DNA of 64,000 bases from Liquidambar formosana (GCA_039720395.1 JBBPBK010000083.1:1-64000); one strand, 5' to 3'; shown: positions 48,506 through 61,378, counted from the stretch's first letter. Numbers and translations are program-made. The notes: a model not told the origin generated them from the sequence alone.

Positions 48506-49780
48506 TGTTAGGATTATGCCCTAGAGCCAATCATGGAGATGATTGTTTAGAGATTAGGAACAATCATTTGATTTCATTTAAGTATGTCACATTTATTATT
48601 GATTTAATAGAAGGGCTTATTCTATTATGTTTATATGTATCATTTATATTTACATAATATGTCCATGGAGTTAGAATTGAGAATATGAAATTACAAAGTG
48701 TTGTAATTTTGATACTATAAATACATCTCTGTACTAAACTCCTAAAGCATTCCTATTTGAAGGTTCACTATGATGGACAGTAATGAACCATAGGACTAGC
48801 ACTTGTTAGGTTGACTCTATAGGAGGATAGCTAGTCTCAAGCTATTTGTGTGGAGACACTACAACTAACAAGTGGGTGCCTATTACGAGAATAGGTACAT
48901 TGAATGTGACCAAAGATATGAGATAAACTGAATGGAGTTTTATCCTGCCTGTCAATCAGTTTCTCATTGTTATAGTGGTACAAGTAATCCTTAGACCTGA
49001 GACACCATAGTTGTCTTAGGCATATAGCTTTAGAAGTTTGATAACACTAAGTGCAAATCCTATTCAGGGGTTTGCAAAGGTGTTTATTGGCCCTACTGCT
49101 ATGTGCATGAAGGCATGTGAGTGATCAACAAGGGATCCATCACTCTCAAGAAAAAGAGAAAGAATGTCTCATATAGCATTCATAATATAACTCATTAAAT
49201 CCATGGCCATGGTAGAATGAATATGGAAAAGAGTTTCCATGAGTTCGTCAATGAGTTGATATTCATGATTGAGTATAAAGTAATTAAACTAGGGACTTGA
49301 CAGACTTCTATGTCCTATTAGTTTAATTGGAGACATTGTGTTGAAGGAAGGATGCAATTGTAACCTATAAACTATAATAGAAGGGTTCTTTGTTAGATAC
49401 TTATTCACCTCATTAAGGACAACACTATGAACTATATGCTAGGTGTTATTTATGGTTAGTAGAAGCCCTAATTGATATAAGTGAGTTATAATAAATTAGG
49501 GAATTGGAAGGAGTTCCAATTAGACCCTAAATGGAAAAAGTTCCATTGTGCATACCTCGTACTATTCCTACTACTTGATGATGTGAACCCAATGGGTCAC
49601 ACACTGATCATGCAATAAGGGCTTTAAAGTCTATGAGAGAAAGAGTTTTAGTGAATAAAGAATAGTTCTTTATAGGCCTATTTGTATTTGATACAAATAA
49701 TAGGGGTTAATGTGTAATTAAGTGTAATTACACATAACCCTATTAGGGTTTCTTCTCTATGGCCAGCCCCCTTTAGTGGG
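48506..49780 (+). mobile_element. Copia-type LTR fragment, family M (copy M3)
   Basis: Begins TGTTAGGATTATGCCC and matches 4153-4532 and then 827-1710. It breaks off at GTGGG (49776-49780), where the N3 copy inserted. The TATA-bearing remainder seen in M1 (from about 1710) is not found to the right within the window. Confidence 0.75.
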
Positions 49781-51881
49781 TGTGAACCACGGGTTTCCAT
49801 CCGGGGGGAAGGAAAAACCCTTCTTTTAAAAAGACTTGTAGAGATTTAAATTAATAAAAATCTGGTTTTTAAAACGTTCACAAAAACATAACAAGCAAGG
49901 AGTTGCCACCTCATTTTTTAAGGAAAAAGGGAAAAACTTGAAAATAGTTTTAAAAGGAAACCTTTGAAAACAAACCACATGACTCTGATCAAGGAAAAAC
50001 AGGTCTAATCAAAACAAGAGAGGATTCAGAGACTAAGTTACGATGTGGGAAGGTTCTAGGAAACATCCTGTCACGCCCCGACTCGAAGAGTCGACACGTG
50101 GATAAAAGTCAAAGTAAAAAGGTGTACACGTGGATAAGTCAGAGTATAAAAGTTGCGGAAGACTTAGTCAAATCCACGTGTATTTTTTTTTTAATAGATA
50201 TTTTTAATAATAATGGTGCCAGCTCATCAATAATACCCAAATAATTAATATGAAATGTTATGCTCACACATCATGCCCATAATAATATATGGTCTCAAAA
50301 TAATGCCAACATCCCTGGCACATAGGTTGGATTCAAACTATTCAAGGTTCATTAAGTAATAATGGTAATAACAATAATAATAATAGAAATGTCCATACAT
50401 CAAAATAACATAGTCTCTATGTAATGCACGTGCATCTATCCTCATCCATGACTATGTTAGTATGCCACCTTCAAGTTCCAACCTCAGATTATGCCACTAG
50501 GCATCCGCCATCGGCAAACCCTCACTCATCACCTGATCATCTGAAATAATAATAGGATGAGCTGCAAGGCCCAATAGGAAATATGTGTGGATTCTATACA
50601 ATTAATATATGTGCAGATACATGGTATATGAATTAAAAATCATTTAATAACTTAAATCAAATATCAGTCACAAATCAATACTTTGGGTGGGTTTTGAGTT
50701 AATTTCCCAAAATTCTCATAGTATCTCCAATTCCCAAGACTATGGGATCAAACCATGCATCAACCGTCGCTAATCACAGGTTACGTCGTCACGTCAACCC
50801 CCGGCTCAGCCAAGCACAAAAATAACCAACACCTACGCGGCGTTCTTCCTTGAGGGCTTCAGGGTCTTTCACCCAAGGGCACTTTACCCTGCTTGCTATT
50901 CGCGGAGTATTCTCAACGCAGGACACCACTTCATTGTGATGCCCCCCACCCGTTTGATGCATACCAAGACCCAAGGTCCATATATCCAAAACATTTTCCA
51001 TCATTCAAATAAATATCCGAGTGTCCAAAAGTATCCATAAACATGTTTGATAAATTTCTAGAATTTCAGTAACATTTCTAAAGCATTTCCAAGTAAGCAA
51101 CATTTATAAAGCATTTTTCCAAGATCCAAGTATCATGAAAATTCCACACGTTTAACAGATATTTCACAATAACATTTAAACGACTATATAACCATGTATC
51201 TTTAAGGAACAATATAAAACAGTCGTATCAAATGATATATTGAAGGATTCCCTAAATTTTGAACAAGTAATAAAAATATTTGGTTATAAATCAGTGGGAA
51301 AATCTAAAAATATCATTAAAGCATTTAAAATCACATTTATAGAACAACACCATATTAAATGTAAAGAAGCCACATTTCCTACCTCAATTGCGAGCAATAC
51401 CAACCCAAAACCACGTGATAGACACTGACAATGCGAATGCAGCGTTAATGCTCCCTAGGGTCCTCCCGAGGACCGATAAAATCTGATAATTATGCATACG
51501 TAATCTTTAGGTAAATTTCAAAATAAATATAACGCACTCAAAAATTACTATTGGCCTTCTAACAGTAAACTATGGTCCCAAAATCATCAAAATAATTTTT
51601 AAAACACTCTCTATAATTTCTGGGAATTTTCTGTAATTTTTGGAATTTTCTGATATTTTATGGAATTTTTAATAAATATTAATTTGGCCAAAAAGTCAAA
51701 CTACAGTCAAACTTGGTCAAAATGATCAACTAAGGGTCCCACATGGTAGGGCCCTCCAAGACGAGTCCAACGGTCAAATTTGGGGTTCATATGATTATCG
51801 TATGGCTTTTAAATGCGTGAGAACACGGTAAGGTACACAGATGCACCCACACAGGATCATAGACCTATGGGGTCATCTTCA

Positions 51882-51937
51882 ACCTCCCGCGGGTTGAATT
51901 GTGTAACCGGGTTACATCGTGTGTTCAACGGGCCAAC
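51882..51937. repeat. Palindrome array, consensus near CAACCCGGGTTG
   Basis: Three units: CAACCTCCCGCGGGTTG (CCCGCGGG centre 51889.5), TGTAACCGGGTTACA (centre 51909) and GTTCAACGGGCCAAC (centre about 51930). Spacings are about 20 and 21. The units are imperfect but of the same general type as the other arrays. Confidence 0.5.
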
Positions 51938-52445
51938 TTCGACGATTAATATCTCCCTTGTTTCTTAACCGTTTTCAGTGATTCAAGTGTCGAATCGAAG
52001 CTCATGCGGAGTACTACGTGCGACTATAAATTGTTCATTCAGAATCCTATAAAATCATATTCGTTTTTAAGCCTAAAGTTTCGGGTTTTCATGATCCAAA
52101 ATTCTAAAATTTCTAAAACTTCAACCTACAGTCAATTTCTCTAAAATTTGACACTACCATGGTGTTCCTTGGTCCCAAAAACATAAAATATGATCATCCT
52201 TTCTAAGAATAACATAAGAAAATAAAATTGCATATACATATATATATATACACAGTACGTGATATTTATATATATATATATATATATATGAAATCAACGA
52301 TAGAGGAGATGAGGATTTTACCTCACTAAGAGAGCTCCACGAACTCAGCCAAAAACCTCTACTAGACCACTCTGTTTTTTTCTCCTCTGTTCTTCCTCAA
52401 TTTCTCTCTCTCTGTTGCTCTTTCTCTAACTCTCTGTCTCGATCC

Positions 52446-52645
52446 CTCTATACATATAAATATAACCAAAGCCGATGCCAGTGGTAGGTGCAGCTAATGA
52501 TTCCTCTATACATATATATATATATCCAAAGCAAACGCAAGTGGTGGGTGCGGCTATGGGTGCGGCTAATGATCCCTCTATACATATATATATATCTGAA
52601 GCAAATGCAAGTAGTGGGTTCAGCTAATGATCCCTCTATATATAT
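52446..52645 (-). repeat. Tandem promoter-like units, 58-74 bp period
   Basis: Three to four copies, on the minus strand, of a TATA-rich block (TATATATATGTATAGAGGG) followed by ATCATTAGC and GCACCCACCACTTGC. Each copy could supply a TATA box for this LTR. Confidence 0.65.
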
Positions 52646-54678
52646 AAATAATTCAGGTCATCACACATCCTATGGGCACCCACATCGCCCCAAAATGAGT
52701 CTCTAAATTTATATGGGCTATTTCAATCACTTCCTAATTAGTCATCATGCATATGCAAAGAATCATCCATAAATAATCCACATTCATCCATGAACATCCA
52801 TAAAGCAATAAACATCCATAAAGCATGTAAACATCCATGAACAAATATGAGAGATATGGAAAGCAGTAAGAGATAGAGAGAATGAGCAAACAAGTCCATC
52901 CTATCCACTAGCAAATATGTGATGGATAAATGAATAAGCAAACAAATCCATCGTATCCGCTAACAAATATGTGATGGATAAATGTATAAGCATGGGTCCA
53001 TCCTACTCCTCTAGTATATATGTGATGGACAAAATGGGTAGAAAGAAAGAAAAAGAAAACCTAGGATACTTAGTATCCTAGGGCGGACTTGAACATCAAA
53101 TGAGCGCTTACGTACCTTACATACAAAGATATAAGGATCAAAGTCCACGTAGTTCGATTGAGAAGGGGTTACTTTCTTTACAATGAACTATAAATCCTAA
53201 GTTTCCAACTTAAGAAAGGTTTTAAAAACTTAGGAGTTTCCAAAAATAGTTTGAGAAAAAGTAGGTATTTGAGAAAGAATAGAATTCTAACTCAAATAGA
53301 CTGCTAAAGTGATTTGAATTCAAAAGAGAATAGAATTCCCAGTAAAACAGAATTTTAAGAGAGTTGGAAACTTAAGACTTCTAATTCAAAGTAAAGACAA
53401 TAACCCTAGGGGGGAGAAGAGAACAAATCAAAACAATCTTACCATGAACCACTTACCATATGCAAATTATCCCGAAACATCGAGAAAACATCAATTAATC
53501 ACCCTATGTATTCTATAGGGAAATTATTAAGCTCAAATCAACTATATTCATGCTCAAATAATTAGTAGGAGACCTAATTCACATCTGGACAGAATACTAA
53601 ATATCCATATAATGACCTAAAACTTATGCAAATAACAAAAACCAAAAGAAAAACACAAACCTAGCATGCTCCTATATGCTCCTATATGATCTAAACACCC
53701 TAACATGCACAAAACTATCAAAAACATGCTAAATATGAACTATCATGATGAAAATATCATATGACAATCCTAAACATGAAAAGAAAATCTAACATGATGC
53801 CTTCGGTAAGTACTTTACGTAAGAATGTGAAATAATCATCCTTACGGCAAGCTTTCTTAAGTAAAACTATCCAGAGATTATTTTACGTAGAAATCACTCT
53901 GCATAAATGGTTTCTTTACATATCCTACGTAAAATATATACCTAAGAATGCAAAGAAACTCACTGTCACACCCCATTTTTGCCACCTTAGTTAGGGTTTG
54001 TCATTTCATGTGTCTTTTTGTTTCCTTTTTGAGTCTAGTCTTCTGCATTGAGTTTCTAGAGTCTTGAGGATGATGTGTATGAATTTTGGTTCGATTTGGA
54101 GTTGATCTTGAGGGTTAATAATAACTTTTGTGACTTGAAGGGCATAATCATCTTTTAGGTCACAAACTTTCTATTTGACCTTGAAATGATCTCCAAGTTG
54201 CCAATTAGAGTTCATATGGATGCATTTGAGGTATTTGTGGGTTCAATTCGATGAATTGATGGTTCGGGATTAGAATGGCTCAATATAGCTCAGGTTGGTT
54301 AAGAGACCTATTTCGGGTTAGCTCGAATTGGCTCATGACTTTCACTCTATGACTATTCATTTGACCTTGATTAGTCTTAATTTCATCCATAAATGTGTTT
54401 AGGGAGATTGAATTTTGAATTGGAAAGCATTTGGTGCAACCCTATGTGCATACCTAAGCTAAGCGACGGTAGGGCATAGCGGTTAACCACCTTTGTAGGA
54501 CTTAACTATGCAGCCATGGCTAGGTTTTCTTGCCCTTGAGTGACTCAAATTACATTCCCCTTCGAAACATGGTCGTTTTGGCTTTTGTTTCGTCAAAATC
54601 GGAGTTGATTTGAGCCCTGAAACACATTTGGAAGTCGAAGGGGTCAAAAATGGGAATAAGATGACATGGCCTCGGGTG

Positions 54679-54747
54679 ACCACCCAGGCCTGGGTGGTTA
54701 GCCTCTTGGGCCCAGGTGGCTAGGTGACCAGCCCTAGGTGGTCACCC
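54679..54747. repeat. Palindrome array, family N copy N4
   Basis: ACCACCCAGGCCTGGGTGGT at 54679-54698 is a perfect 20-bp palindrome. Further units are centred on GGGCCC at 54710.5 and CCTAGG at 54735.5 (the last flanked by GTGACCA/TGGTCAC). Spacings are 22 and 25. It lies about 200 bp downstream of the TATA box, as in copy N2. Confidence 0.75.
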
Positions 54748-55239
54748 GAGCCACTTTCCTTTTTTGAGTGCTGAAGCAGATCCCTTCCTATTTCCTTATA
54801 TTTGTTCGCCTCCAGTCGCTATTTAACCCTATTTTCAACCCTATTTGACCTATTTGAGCCCCAAGGGAGCCTCTAAGAGCCCTTGGATCAATACCTAGGG
54901 TTTTAATCCCAACCATTGAGGGTTTCCCCTCAAACCCTATAAATACCCCCTTATACTTCAGCAATAGGGGGGAATTTCTGGAGAAGGAGGCATTTTGGAG
55001 GCATTTGTGAGACTTGGAGGCTATGATAGCCATCCTTAGGGTAGTTTAACCTAAATTCTAAGTGGGAGAGTAAAGGAGAGAGCTTGAAGGAAGGCTGGAG
55101 CTTTGCTTGGAGGCTTGAAGGAGAGCTTTTTAACTTATCCACAAAAAGAGAAGAGGAGTTCTACAGCAGCAACTATAGGTATACCCTCCCTTCTCCTCTT
55201 CTCTCTTTTTAAAGTTATGGTTTTGCATAGAATAGCATG

Positions 55240-56090
55240 ATTTCATGTCAAAGCATATGTTTTTATCATGTTTTGCTACTTTTATTAGTTAGTATGCATG
55301 ATTAGGATGAGGTTCATGGGCTGTTTAGCATGCTAGAGTGTTATTCCATGTGATTTACTGCATAGTTGGGATTCTAGGGTTTTTTTAGTGCTGAAATTGG
55401 TTTTCTGCATGAAATAACTCTTTTGCATATTAAAGCATATGTTTTGGTACTTTTATTAGTTAGTATGCTTGATTAAGATGATGTTTATGGGCTGTTAGCA
55501 TGCTAGAGTGTTATTCCATGTGATTTACTGCATAGTTGGGATTCTAGGGTTTCCTTAGTGCTGAAATTGGTTTTCTGCATGAAATAACTCTTTTGCATAT
55601 TAAAGCATATGTTTTTATCATGTTTTGCTATTTTTATTAGTTAGTATGCATGATTAAGATGATGTTTATGGGCTGTTATCATGCTAGAGTGTTATTCCAT
55701 GTGATTTACTGCATAGTTAGGATTCTAGGGTTTCTCTTGTTAGGGTTTTGCATAGAATAGCATGATTTCATGTCAAAGCATATGTTTTTATCATGTTTTG
55801 CTACTTTTATTAGTTAGTATGCATGATTAGGATGAGGTTCATGGGCTGTTTAGCATGCTAGAGTGTTATTCCATGTGATTTACTGCATAGTTGGGATTCT
55901 AGGGTTTCCTTAGTGCTAAAATTGGTTTTCTGCATGAAATAACTCTTTTGCATATTAAAGCATATGTTTTTATCATGTTTTGCTACTTTTATTAGTTAGT
56001 ATGCATGATTAAGATGATGTTTATGGGCTGTTATCATGCTAGAGTGTTATTCCATGTGATTTACTGCATAGTTGGGATTCTAGGGTTTCT
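55240..56090. repeat. Tandem units of about 190-310 bp in N4
   Basis: A block holding 'CATATGTTTTTATCATGTTTTGCTA', 'AGTTAGTATGCATGATTA' and 'CATGCTAGAGTGTTATTCC', then 'TGATTTACTGCATAGTTGGG', recurs about five times with small deletions. It is not seen in this form in N2, so it is a copy-specific expansion of the U3-side sequence. Confidence 0.7.
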
Positions 56091-57274
56091 CTTGTGTTGA
56101 AATTGAGTTTATGCTTAGAATAGCATTATTTCATGTGAAAGCCTATGTCTTTATAATGTGTGGATCATTCTATTGGTTAATATGCATGGATTGAATGTTG
56201 TTCACATTCTGTTTTGCATGGTTTAGAGTTATTTCATGGGATTTTATGCACAAGTGTGATTCTAGGGTTTCATTCATCTTTGTGTTGGGAAAGTTGCATA
56301 TAGCATGATAGCTTAGGGTTTTTCTTTGTCTCTTCTTCATAGTTGCTGTATATGTGTTGCATATTAGGTAACTATGATGATTTTTTGCTTTCATATGGTT
56401 GATTTTAGGGTTTTTTGCATGTCATTACATATAGGGCTGAATTAGGGTTTAGTTAGCTTATGATTCATGTTGTTTGCATGATTTATGGTTGATTTTAAGC
56501 CTTATTTCAATTCTGTCCAGATTTCTCAATTGTCCTTAATATGATATTTTGAGCATGTGTTAGCTTATGTTTAAGCATGATAATTGCTTGATTAGAAACT
56601 AGGTTTGTTTGTTGGTATTGCTGGTGTGTTTTGATGCAAATTGCAGGTGCTTGACAGGTACAAACCCATAGAAAGTGGGATATGACAGGTGTAACTACCC
56701 CACCAATGTGGGGTGGTTATTTTGGCTATTGCGAGATGAAATCTTGCGAATAAAGTAATTACCCTATGCAATAGGGTGGTTATTTTGACAGGTTGCTTTT
56801 GCTTAAAGGTAAGTTGAGTATGAGGGTGCCCCAATTCACCCTTCTTTCCTTTCCTTGAAACTTTCCCTTTCTCCTCCCCTAGGGTTGTTTCCTAATAGGG
56901 GAATATGGTAAGTCTCTAAAGTTTCCATTCATGCAGAAATTCCTTTTCAAAACAAAGGTTTCTATCTTTACTTGAAATTCCATATTTTCTAAAGATCTTT
57001 TGAGAATCATTTATCTTTGGAAACTCTTTTATCTATGAAAGGAAACTTAGGGTTTACCATAGGCCTCTATTAGGTAATAACCCTATTCCCTATTGAACTA
57101 TGTGGACTTTGATCCATGTATTTCCATACATGGTACGTAGGCGCTCTTCGTGAGGTTCAAGTCCGCCTTAGGATACTAAGTATCCTAGGTTTCCTATCCC
57201 CCTTTTTTTTCTCTTTTCTATTTTTTCTTTGATTCGACTGTTTATGTGGATGAATGAATGGATGATATGCATGC

Positions 57275-59345
57275 TGCCGTCTATTTAATACGCTATGAGA
57301 GGGAAGTCCTTAGGTAAGGCCTGTAAGAGATACCCCCACATGAGGTAAGGCTGAATTGAGCTGGCAATCAGTTTCTCCTGTGGGATGAGATCTAAGGCTT
57401 GCCCTATCATATTGACCTCTTTTTGATATTCCCTTGTTTCTTCGAATTCGAGCCTTACTTGTGTTCCTAGCGAGGTTATGAGCTGCCTTGGGTTGAAAAC
57501 CCCTTCCTAGTTGTTGACTTCATTTGCCGTAGGAGCTAAAGAAGGCCTTAAGTGAGACGACAACGGGTTTTGGATGACATTGGGTTTGACTCCCTGCTCT
57601 ACCTTGAATTGGAGCAAGTTCTTGTCCAATAGGTCTTGGATACGATAACAGAGGATGAAGCACTTGTCTGTCACATGTCTAGATCCACCCTGATGGAATT
57701 CGCATCTGGCATTCAAGTCCCACCACCTTGGCAAGGGATCAGGAGTAGGCTTGGGAAGAACCGTAGTGATGAGGTTGGCTGCCAAGAGTTGAGGCAATAA
57801 CTGCGACATAGGTGCCGACAGTGTATCAAATTTCCTAGGTTCCCTTTTCTGAAAAGGTGTGGGGATAGAATTTGTGCTTGATGGAGTGGGCACTGCATTT
57901 AGTACTGCCACTATCGGTAGTATAAATGGTTGAGGAGGCACCTGTGGGTAAAAAGGATGCCCATGTAAAGCATTTATAGGTGTAGTAGTGATCATTTGGA
58001 CCTCGTGGCGTGACCCTAGCTTTGTGTGTCACGTTTGAACTCTTCTAGCACTCGTGCTGGCGTTTCCTTGGTCGATCAGAGTCTAAAGGGCTTGTGTGTC
58101 CATAAGCCTACTAGATTTGACTCCGTCTTCAACTCTCTCTCCTACAATGACCAGATCAACGAATCTTGAACCTGTATGCCTTAGGAGATATGAGTAGTAT
58201 GGTTCTTTCAGTGTATTGAGAAAGGCACTGACCATCTCTCGCTCCATCATGGGCGGTTTTACCTGTGTTGCTAGTTCTCTCCATCGTTGGGCGTAACTCC
58301 TAAATGACTCATTACCCCACTTCTGTTGCTGCTGTAGCTCAAAACGGTCCGGAGCTATTTTTGTATTGAATCGGTACTAGGTTAGAAAGGCATTGGCCAA
58401 ATTGGACCATGTATAGATTTTGTGCGGATCTAGCTGAACAAACCAGGTTAGGGCTGGCCCCGTAAGGCTCTTTTGGAATTGTTGGATTAAGAACCTCTCG
58501 TCGTTACCGTACTGGCACATCTCTCTGCAATATACACCTTAAGGTATGTAAGTGGGCAACCAGTCCTGTTGTATTTGCTGAATTCTGGGGTCTTGTACTT
58601 GGGTGGAGGTTTCATATCTGGGAAGAGACATAAACTCGAGAAATCTACATTCCCATATGCATCGATTCTTTGTAGTCCCCGAATCTTTTCCTCCAAGCTC
58701 TCGAGTTTAGTAGCAACCTTTTTGTTCTCTGCTTCTGTTTTAGGCTTCTCACCCTTGTCATCAGGGTTTTCAAATGAAGTATTCTCTCTAGAGTTCTTCG
58801 GAATGGGCGGAGGTTGAGTCCCAGGATTCTGTATAGTGTTCGACTACCCACCAGGTGGAGGTGGTGGAGTGTTTGTCTTCTGTGATCCAGCTAACATGGC
58901 GGTTAGTGAGGCCATTAGCTCTTCCAAGTGGTCAACTTGAGGATTATTGCTCTCGGGTGCTTCTTTCATGACTGGCGACACATCCTGTTCTGTCCTTTCT
59001 AGGCTGTTAGAAGGGTCACAGGTTTATTCGCGGGTGACCCAAATCGTCTCCTGGGTTGCGCTATAGTGCTAACTGTTTGGTCAAAGCTTGTAAGCTCTGC
59101 ACTTCTTGGGGCATTGGTGGCTTTGTTCTTTGGACTTGACTGTGATATTGGGCTGCTTGGAGCCTTAAAACAGATACTTAGTACTTAATGCCTTGTAGCA
59201 CTTTGTACTTAGTATTTGATAGTGACGCTGTCTCTTATGGATAGTACTTTGTTGCTAATTCCTTCTTCTCTTCTACTTTTCCACCTAGTACCTTGTACCT
59301 AGTACCTAGTGTAGGTAAAGACATAATTAGTATGGAATTGATAAG
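57275..59345 (-). pseudogene. Broken Tat/Ogre-type gag
   Basis: Minus-strand segments give KYKTPEFSKYNRTGCPLTYL (near 58640-58580; typical start of the gag core), GSRHEVQMITTTP and ALHGHPFYPQ, then ARCEFHQGGSRHVTDKCF and RIQDLLDKNLL (near 57730-57610). The last is the C-x2-H...H-x4-C-like stretch found in Tat-lineage gag. Frames shift and stops occur, so it is dead. Downstream pol is absent: the sequence runs into the N4 LTR. Upstream it is cut by the LTR at 59346. A TAGTACCTAGTACC-type simple repeat lies near 59190-59320. Confidence 0.7.
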
Positions 59346-59487
59346 TGTTAACACCCCATTTTGTACCACTTGACACCTCCAGCCACTTTCTAAGACCCGA
59401 TGATGAAGGGCAGTAGCCAACGGACCATCGCAAGCACGCCCGAAGGACTCACGGAGACACAGCAGGCCTTTGGCCCTGGTTCGATAC

Positions 59488-59549
59488 CCCATGCACGTAC
59501 GTGCATGGGATATGCACGTACGTGCATAGACCATGCACATGCGATCATG
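59488..59549. repeat. Palindrome array E, unit ATGCACGTACGTGCAT, 21-bp period
   Basis: Unit 1 is a perfect 22-bp palindrome at 59488-59509. Unit 2 is a perfect 18-bp palindrome at 59511-59528. Unit 3 (59532-59549) is imperfect. Centres are 59498.5, 59519.5 and 59540.5, exactly 21 bp apart. It lies 131 bp upstream of the TATA box. Confidence 0.95.
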
Positions 59550-59679
59550 CCCTCTCTTTTTGAATTCCATCTCTTTCCCCCCGAAATTGCCTCTTACCTT
59601 ATACAGCTCCTACGCTGACAGCTGCTCAGTGGCGGTTGGGAAACCCTAGAAACCCCTGAATCAAACCCTAATCCCCGCC

Positions 59680-59687
59680 TATAAATA
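59680..59687 (+). promoter_or_regulatory. TATA box of the Tat LTR
   Basis: TATAAATA in a GC-rich context (CCGCC before, CCCCGC after), about 335 bp into the LTR. Predicted from sequence. Confidence 0.6.
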
Positions 59688-60262
59688 CCCCGCTTTCATT
59701 CAAGAGAAAGGATCCGAATTTTGGCTACCAAAACCACCACTCTAGAAACCCTGAGACTGACGGCTGTATCCACGAGAGGTCCAGAAAGCACGCTTGTGAA
59801 GGGATCGCTGCCGCCCGAACCTGAGGGTAACCATTCTCAATCTTTAATTTCGTTTTAGCATGATTATTTATAATATTGCATTTGATATGAATATCTTGTC
59901 ATTTAATACTCATAATTAGGACACGTTCAGATCTAATCCGGCACCGATTTATTTGTGCATTTAAGGTTTGAAATAAGTTTCTCATCCATTTCAAATGCGT
60001 AGGGCTACATAAGATCTATCCGTTAACTCCAGCATTTTTTCCGCGCATGATATATCTCTCTGTTAATTCTTAGCATTTAATCCGTATGGTTTAGGCCCAC
60101 AAATATCTGTTGCATCTTTATTAGCATCTGCTATCATTTCACCATCTAGGTCTAGGTCATTTTGTCATCTCTAAATCGCATTATAGCCATGTTTCTGCAT
60201 ACATTCGAGTTAAAGATCTGTTCGGGCACAACATGGTAGGCATCGGATGGAATTTGATAAGC

Positions 60263-60320
60263 ATGTACGTACGTACATATGGTATGCACGTACGTGCATC
60301 TCATATGCACGTACGTGCAT
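60263..60320. repeat. Palindrome array F, 21-bp period
   Basis: ATGTACGTACGTACAT (60263-60278), ATGCACGTACGTGCAT (60284-60299) and the same again (60305-60320). All are perfect 16-bp palindromes. Centres are 60270.5, 60291.5 and 60312.5, exactly 21 bp apart. It lies about 580 bp downstream of the TATA box. Confidence 0.95.
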
Positions 60321-60689
60321 GAGCCATGTTTTTACAGTTTAATCCCTTCTTTTCTTTTGCAGGCAGTATAGGTACCCCTTGCAACCTTGTGAATATTCTG
60401 TATCATATATATCTGTTTATATAACTGGTCTTCTTTCCTTTTTTCTCATCTGTGCATGCCATTATCTGAATTCGATTGCATAAGCGTTTGATTGACGGTT
60501 GAATTCAATTAAGTTCCTTTTTAATTAAAGCCAATAAGTGTATGTGAGGCCGGATTTTAGCCGGGTGCAGACGGGTGCCTAACACCTTCCCGTCCGCGTA
60601 CCTTAGCTCCGAACCTTGATTCTTTGGGTGATGACGAGTTGGGCCCTTGCTAGGGGTCTATCGGTTCCCGAGGCCCTTGCTAGGGGTCT

Positions 60690-61378
60690 GTCGGTATGGA
60701 GTACCCCATGAGATTATTTCAGATAACGGAACGCACTTCGAAGATGAGGTCAAGAAGTTGTTCACAAAATTCGGTATCCAGCATCACAAATCTTCACCCT
60801 ACAGGCCCCAGACTAATGGAGCTGTGGAGGCTGCCAACAAGAACGTCAAAACCATCCTCAGTAAAACGGCAGTAACCTACAAGGATTGGGTGGAGAAGCT
60901 TCCTTATGCATTATGGGGGTATCGGACGTCCGTGAGAACTTCCACAGGTGCTACGCCCTATTCATTGGTATACGGAATGGAAGCCGTGTTACCCGTGGAA
61001 CTGGAAGTACAGTCTCTTAGGGTCGCATTGGAAAGTCAGATTCCGAAGGTAGAATGGGCAAGAGAGCGGTATGAACAGCTGGTGTTATTGGAGGAAAGAA
61101 GGCTCAAGGCATTGTACCATGTGCAAGGTTATCAACGACGAATAGCTCGGGCTTTCAATAAGAGGGTCAGACCACGGAACTTGAAGGAAGGGGACTTGGT
61201 TCTTAAGGAATTTAGAGCACCTGTATTCGATCCTCGAGGGAAATTCAAGCCCAATTGGGTGGGGCCCTACGTCATCAAGACAATTTACCCGGGTGGTGCG
61301 GTCAAGTTAATGGATGGTGATGGGAACGAGTTGGTGAATCCAGTGAATATGGACAGACTCTGTAAATATTATGTGTAG
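60690..61378 (+). pseudogene. Integrase C-terminal part, Ty3-gypsy Tat lineage
   Basis: About 229 codons of open frame starting inside integrase: YGVPHEIISDNGTHF holds the second catalytic aspartate and QTNGAVEAANK the catalytic glutamate. It continues through WGYRTSVRTSTGATPYSLVY and ends with the GPY-type module (NWVGPYVIK) and a normal stop (TAG). The zinc-binding HHCC domain, the first aspartate, and all of reverse transcriptase, RNase H and protease are missing. No chromodomain follows, as in Tat. The remaining frame is intact, so the loss was one deletion joining leader to integrase rather than slow decay. Confidence 0.85.

Larger units (their letters stand above)
50069..52665 (-). mobile_element. 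Solo LTR inside N3 (TSD CATCC)
   Basis: Flanked by CATCC at 50064-50068 and 52666-52670. The plus-strand ends are TGTCACGCCCC and GGTCATCACA. Orientation is minus, because on that strand TATA-like repeats (52446-52645) are followed by a GAGA-rich leader (52440-52370). No polyprotein in 2,597 bp. A short palindrome array lies at 51882-51937. Confidence 0.8.
49781..53963 (+). mobile_element. Family N long LTR, copy N3, interrupted and truncated
   Basis: Starts TGTGAACCACGGG and follows N2 (11154 onward) through the shared blocks 'GGCGACTCC-like', 'GGGAAGGTTCTAGG' and 'CAAAGTCCACGTAGTTCGAT' (about 53140). It is split by a solo LTR at 50069-52665 (TSD CATCC). It stops at 53963, where another N copy in reverse orientation begins. 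No coding sequence. Confidence 0.7.
53964..57274 (-). mobile_element. Family N long LTR, copy N4
   Basis: The plus strand begins TGTCACACCCC, the complement of the family end GGTGTGACA. The copy runs in reverse orientation relative to N2. It includes the TATA box (54937-54945 as CTATAAATA), the palindrome array, and a block repeated about four times at 55240-56090 (unit with 'CATGCTAGAGTGTTATTCC'). It loses similarity near 57274, about 370 bp before its expected start, and is followed by gag-like sequence on the same strand. This suggests it is the 3' LTR of an internally deleted Tat/Ogre-type element. Confidence 0.65.
59346..60689 (+). mobile_element. LTR and leader of a Tat-lineage element
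   Basis: Starts TGTTAACACCCCATTTTG. Palindrome array E lies at +143 to +204, a TATA box (TATAAATA) at 59680-59687 and array F at 60263-60320. The LTR end is not clear; the sequence 'GGGTGCCTAACACCTTCCC' near 60570 is common close to LTR ends in this lineage. Internal coding sequence upstream of integrase is missing, so the leader is joined directly to integrase near 60690. A short direct repeat, GGCCCTTGCTAGGGGTCT-like, brackets that junction. Confidence 0.65.

Noticed and set aside
60647..60689. First residues of the integrase frame as a true N-terminus
   Set aside because: They come from a duplicated GGCCCTTGCTAGGGGTCT-like leader segment before the deletion junction and do not resemble integrase.
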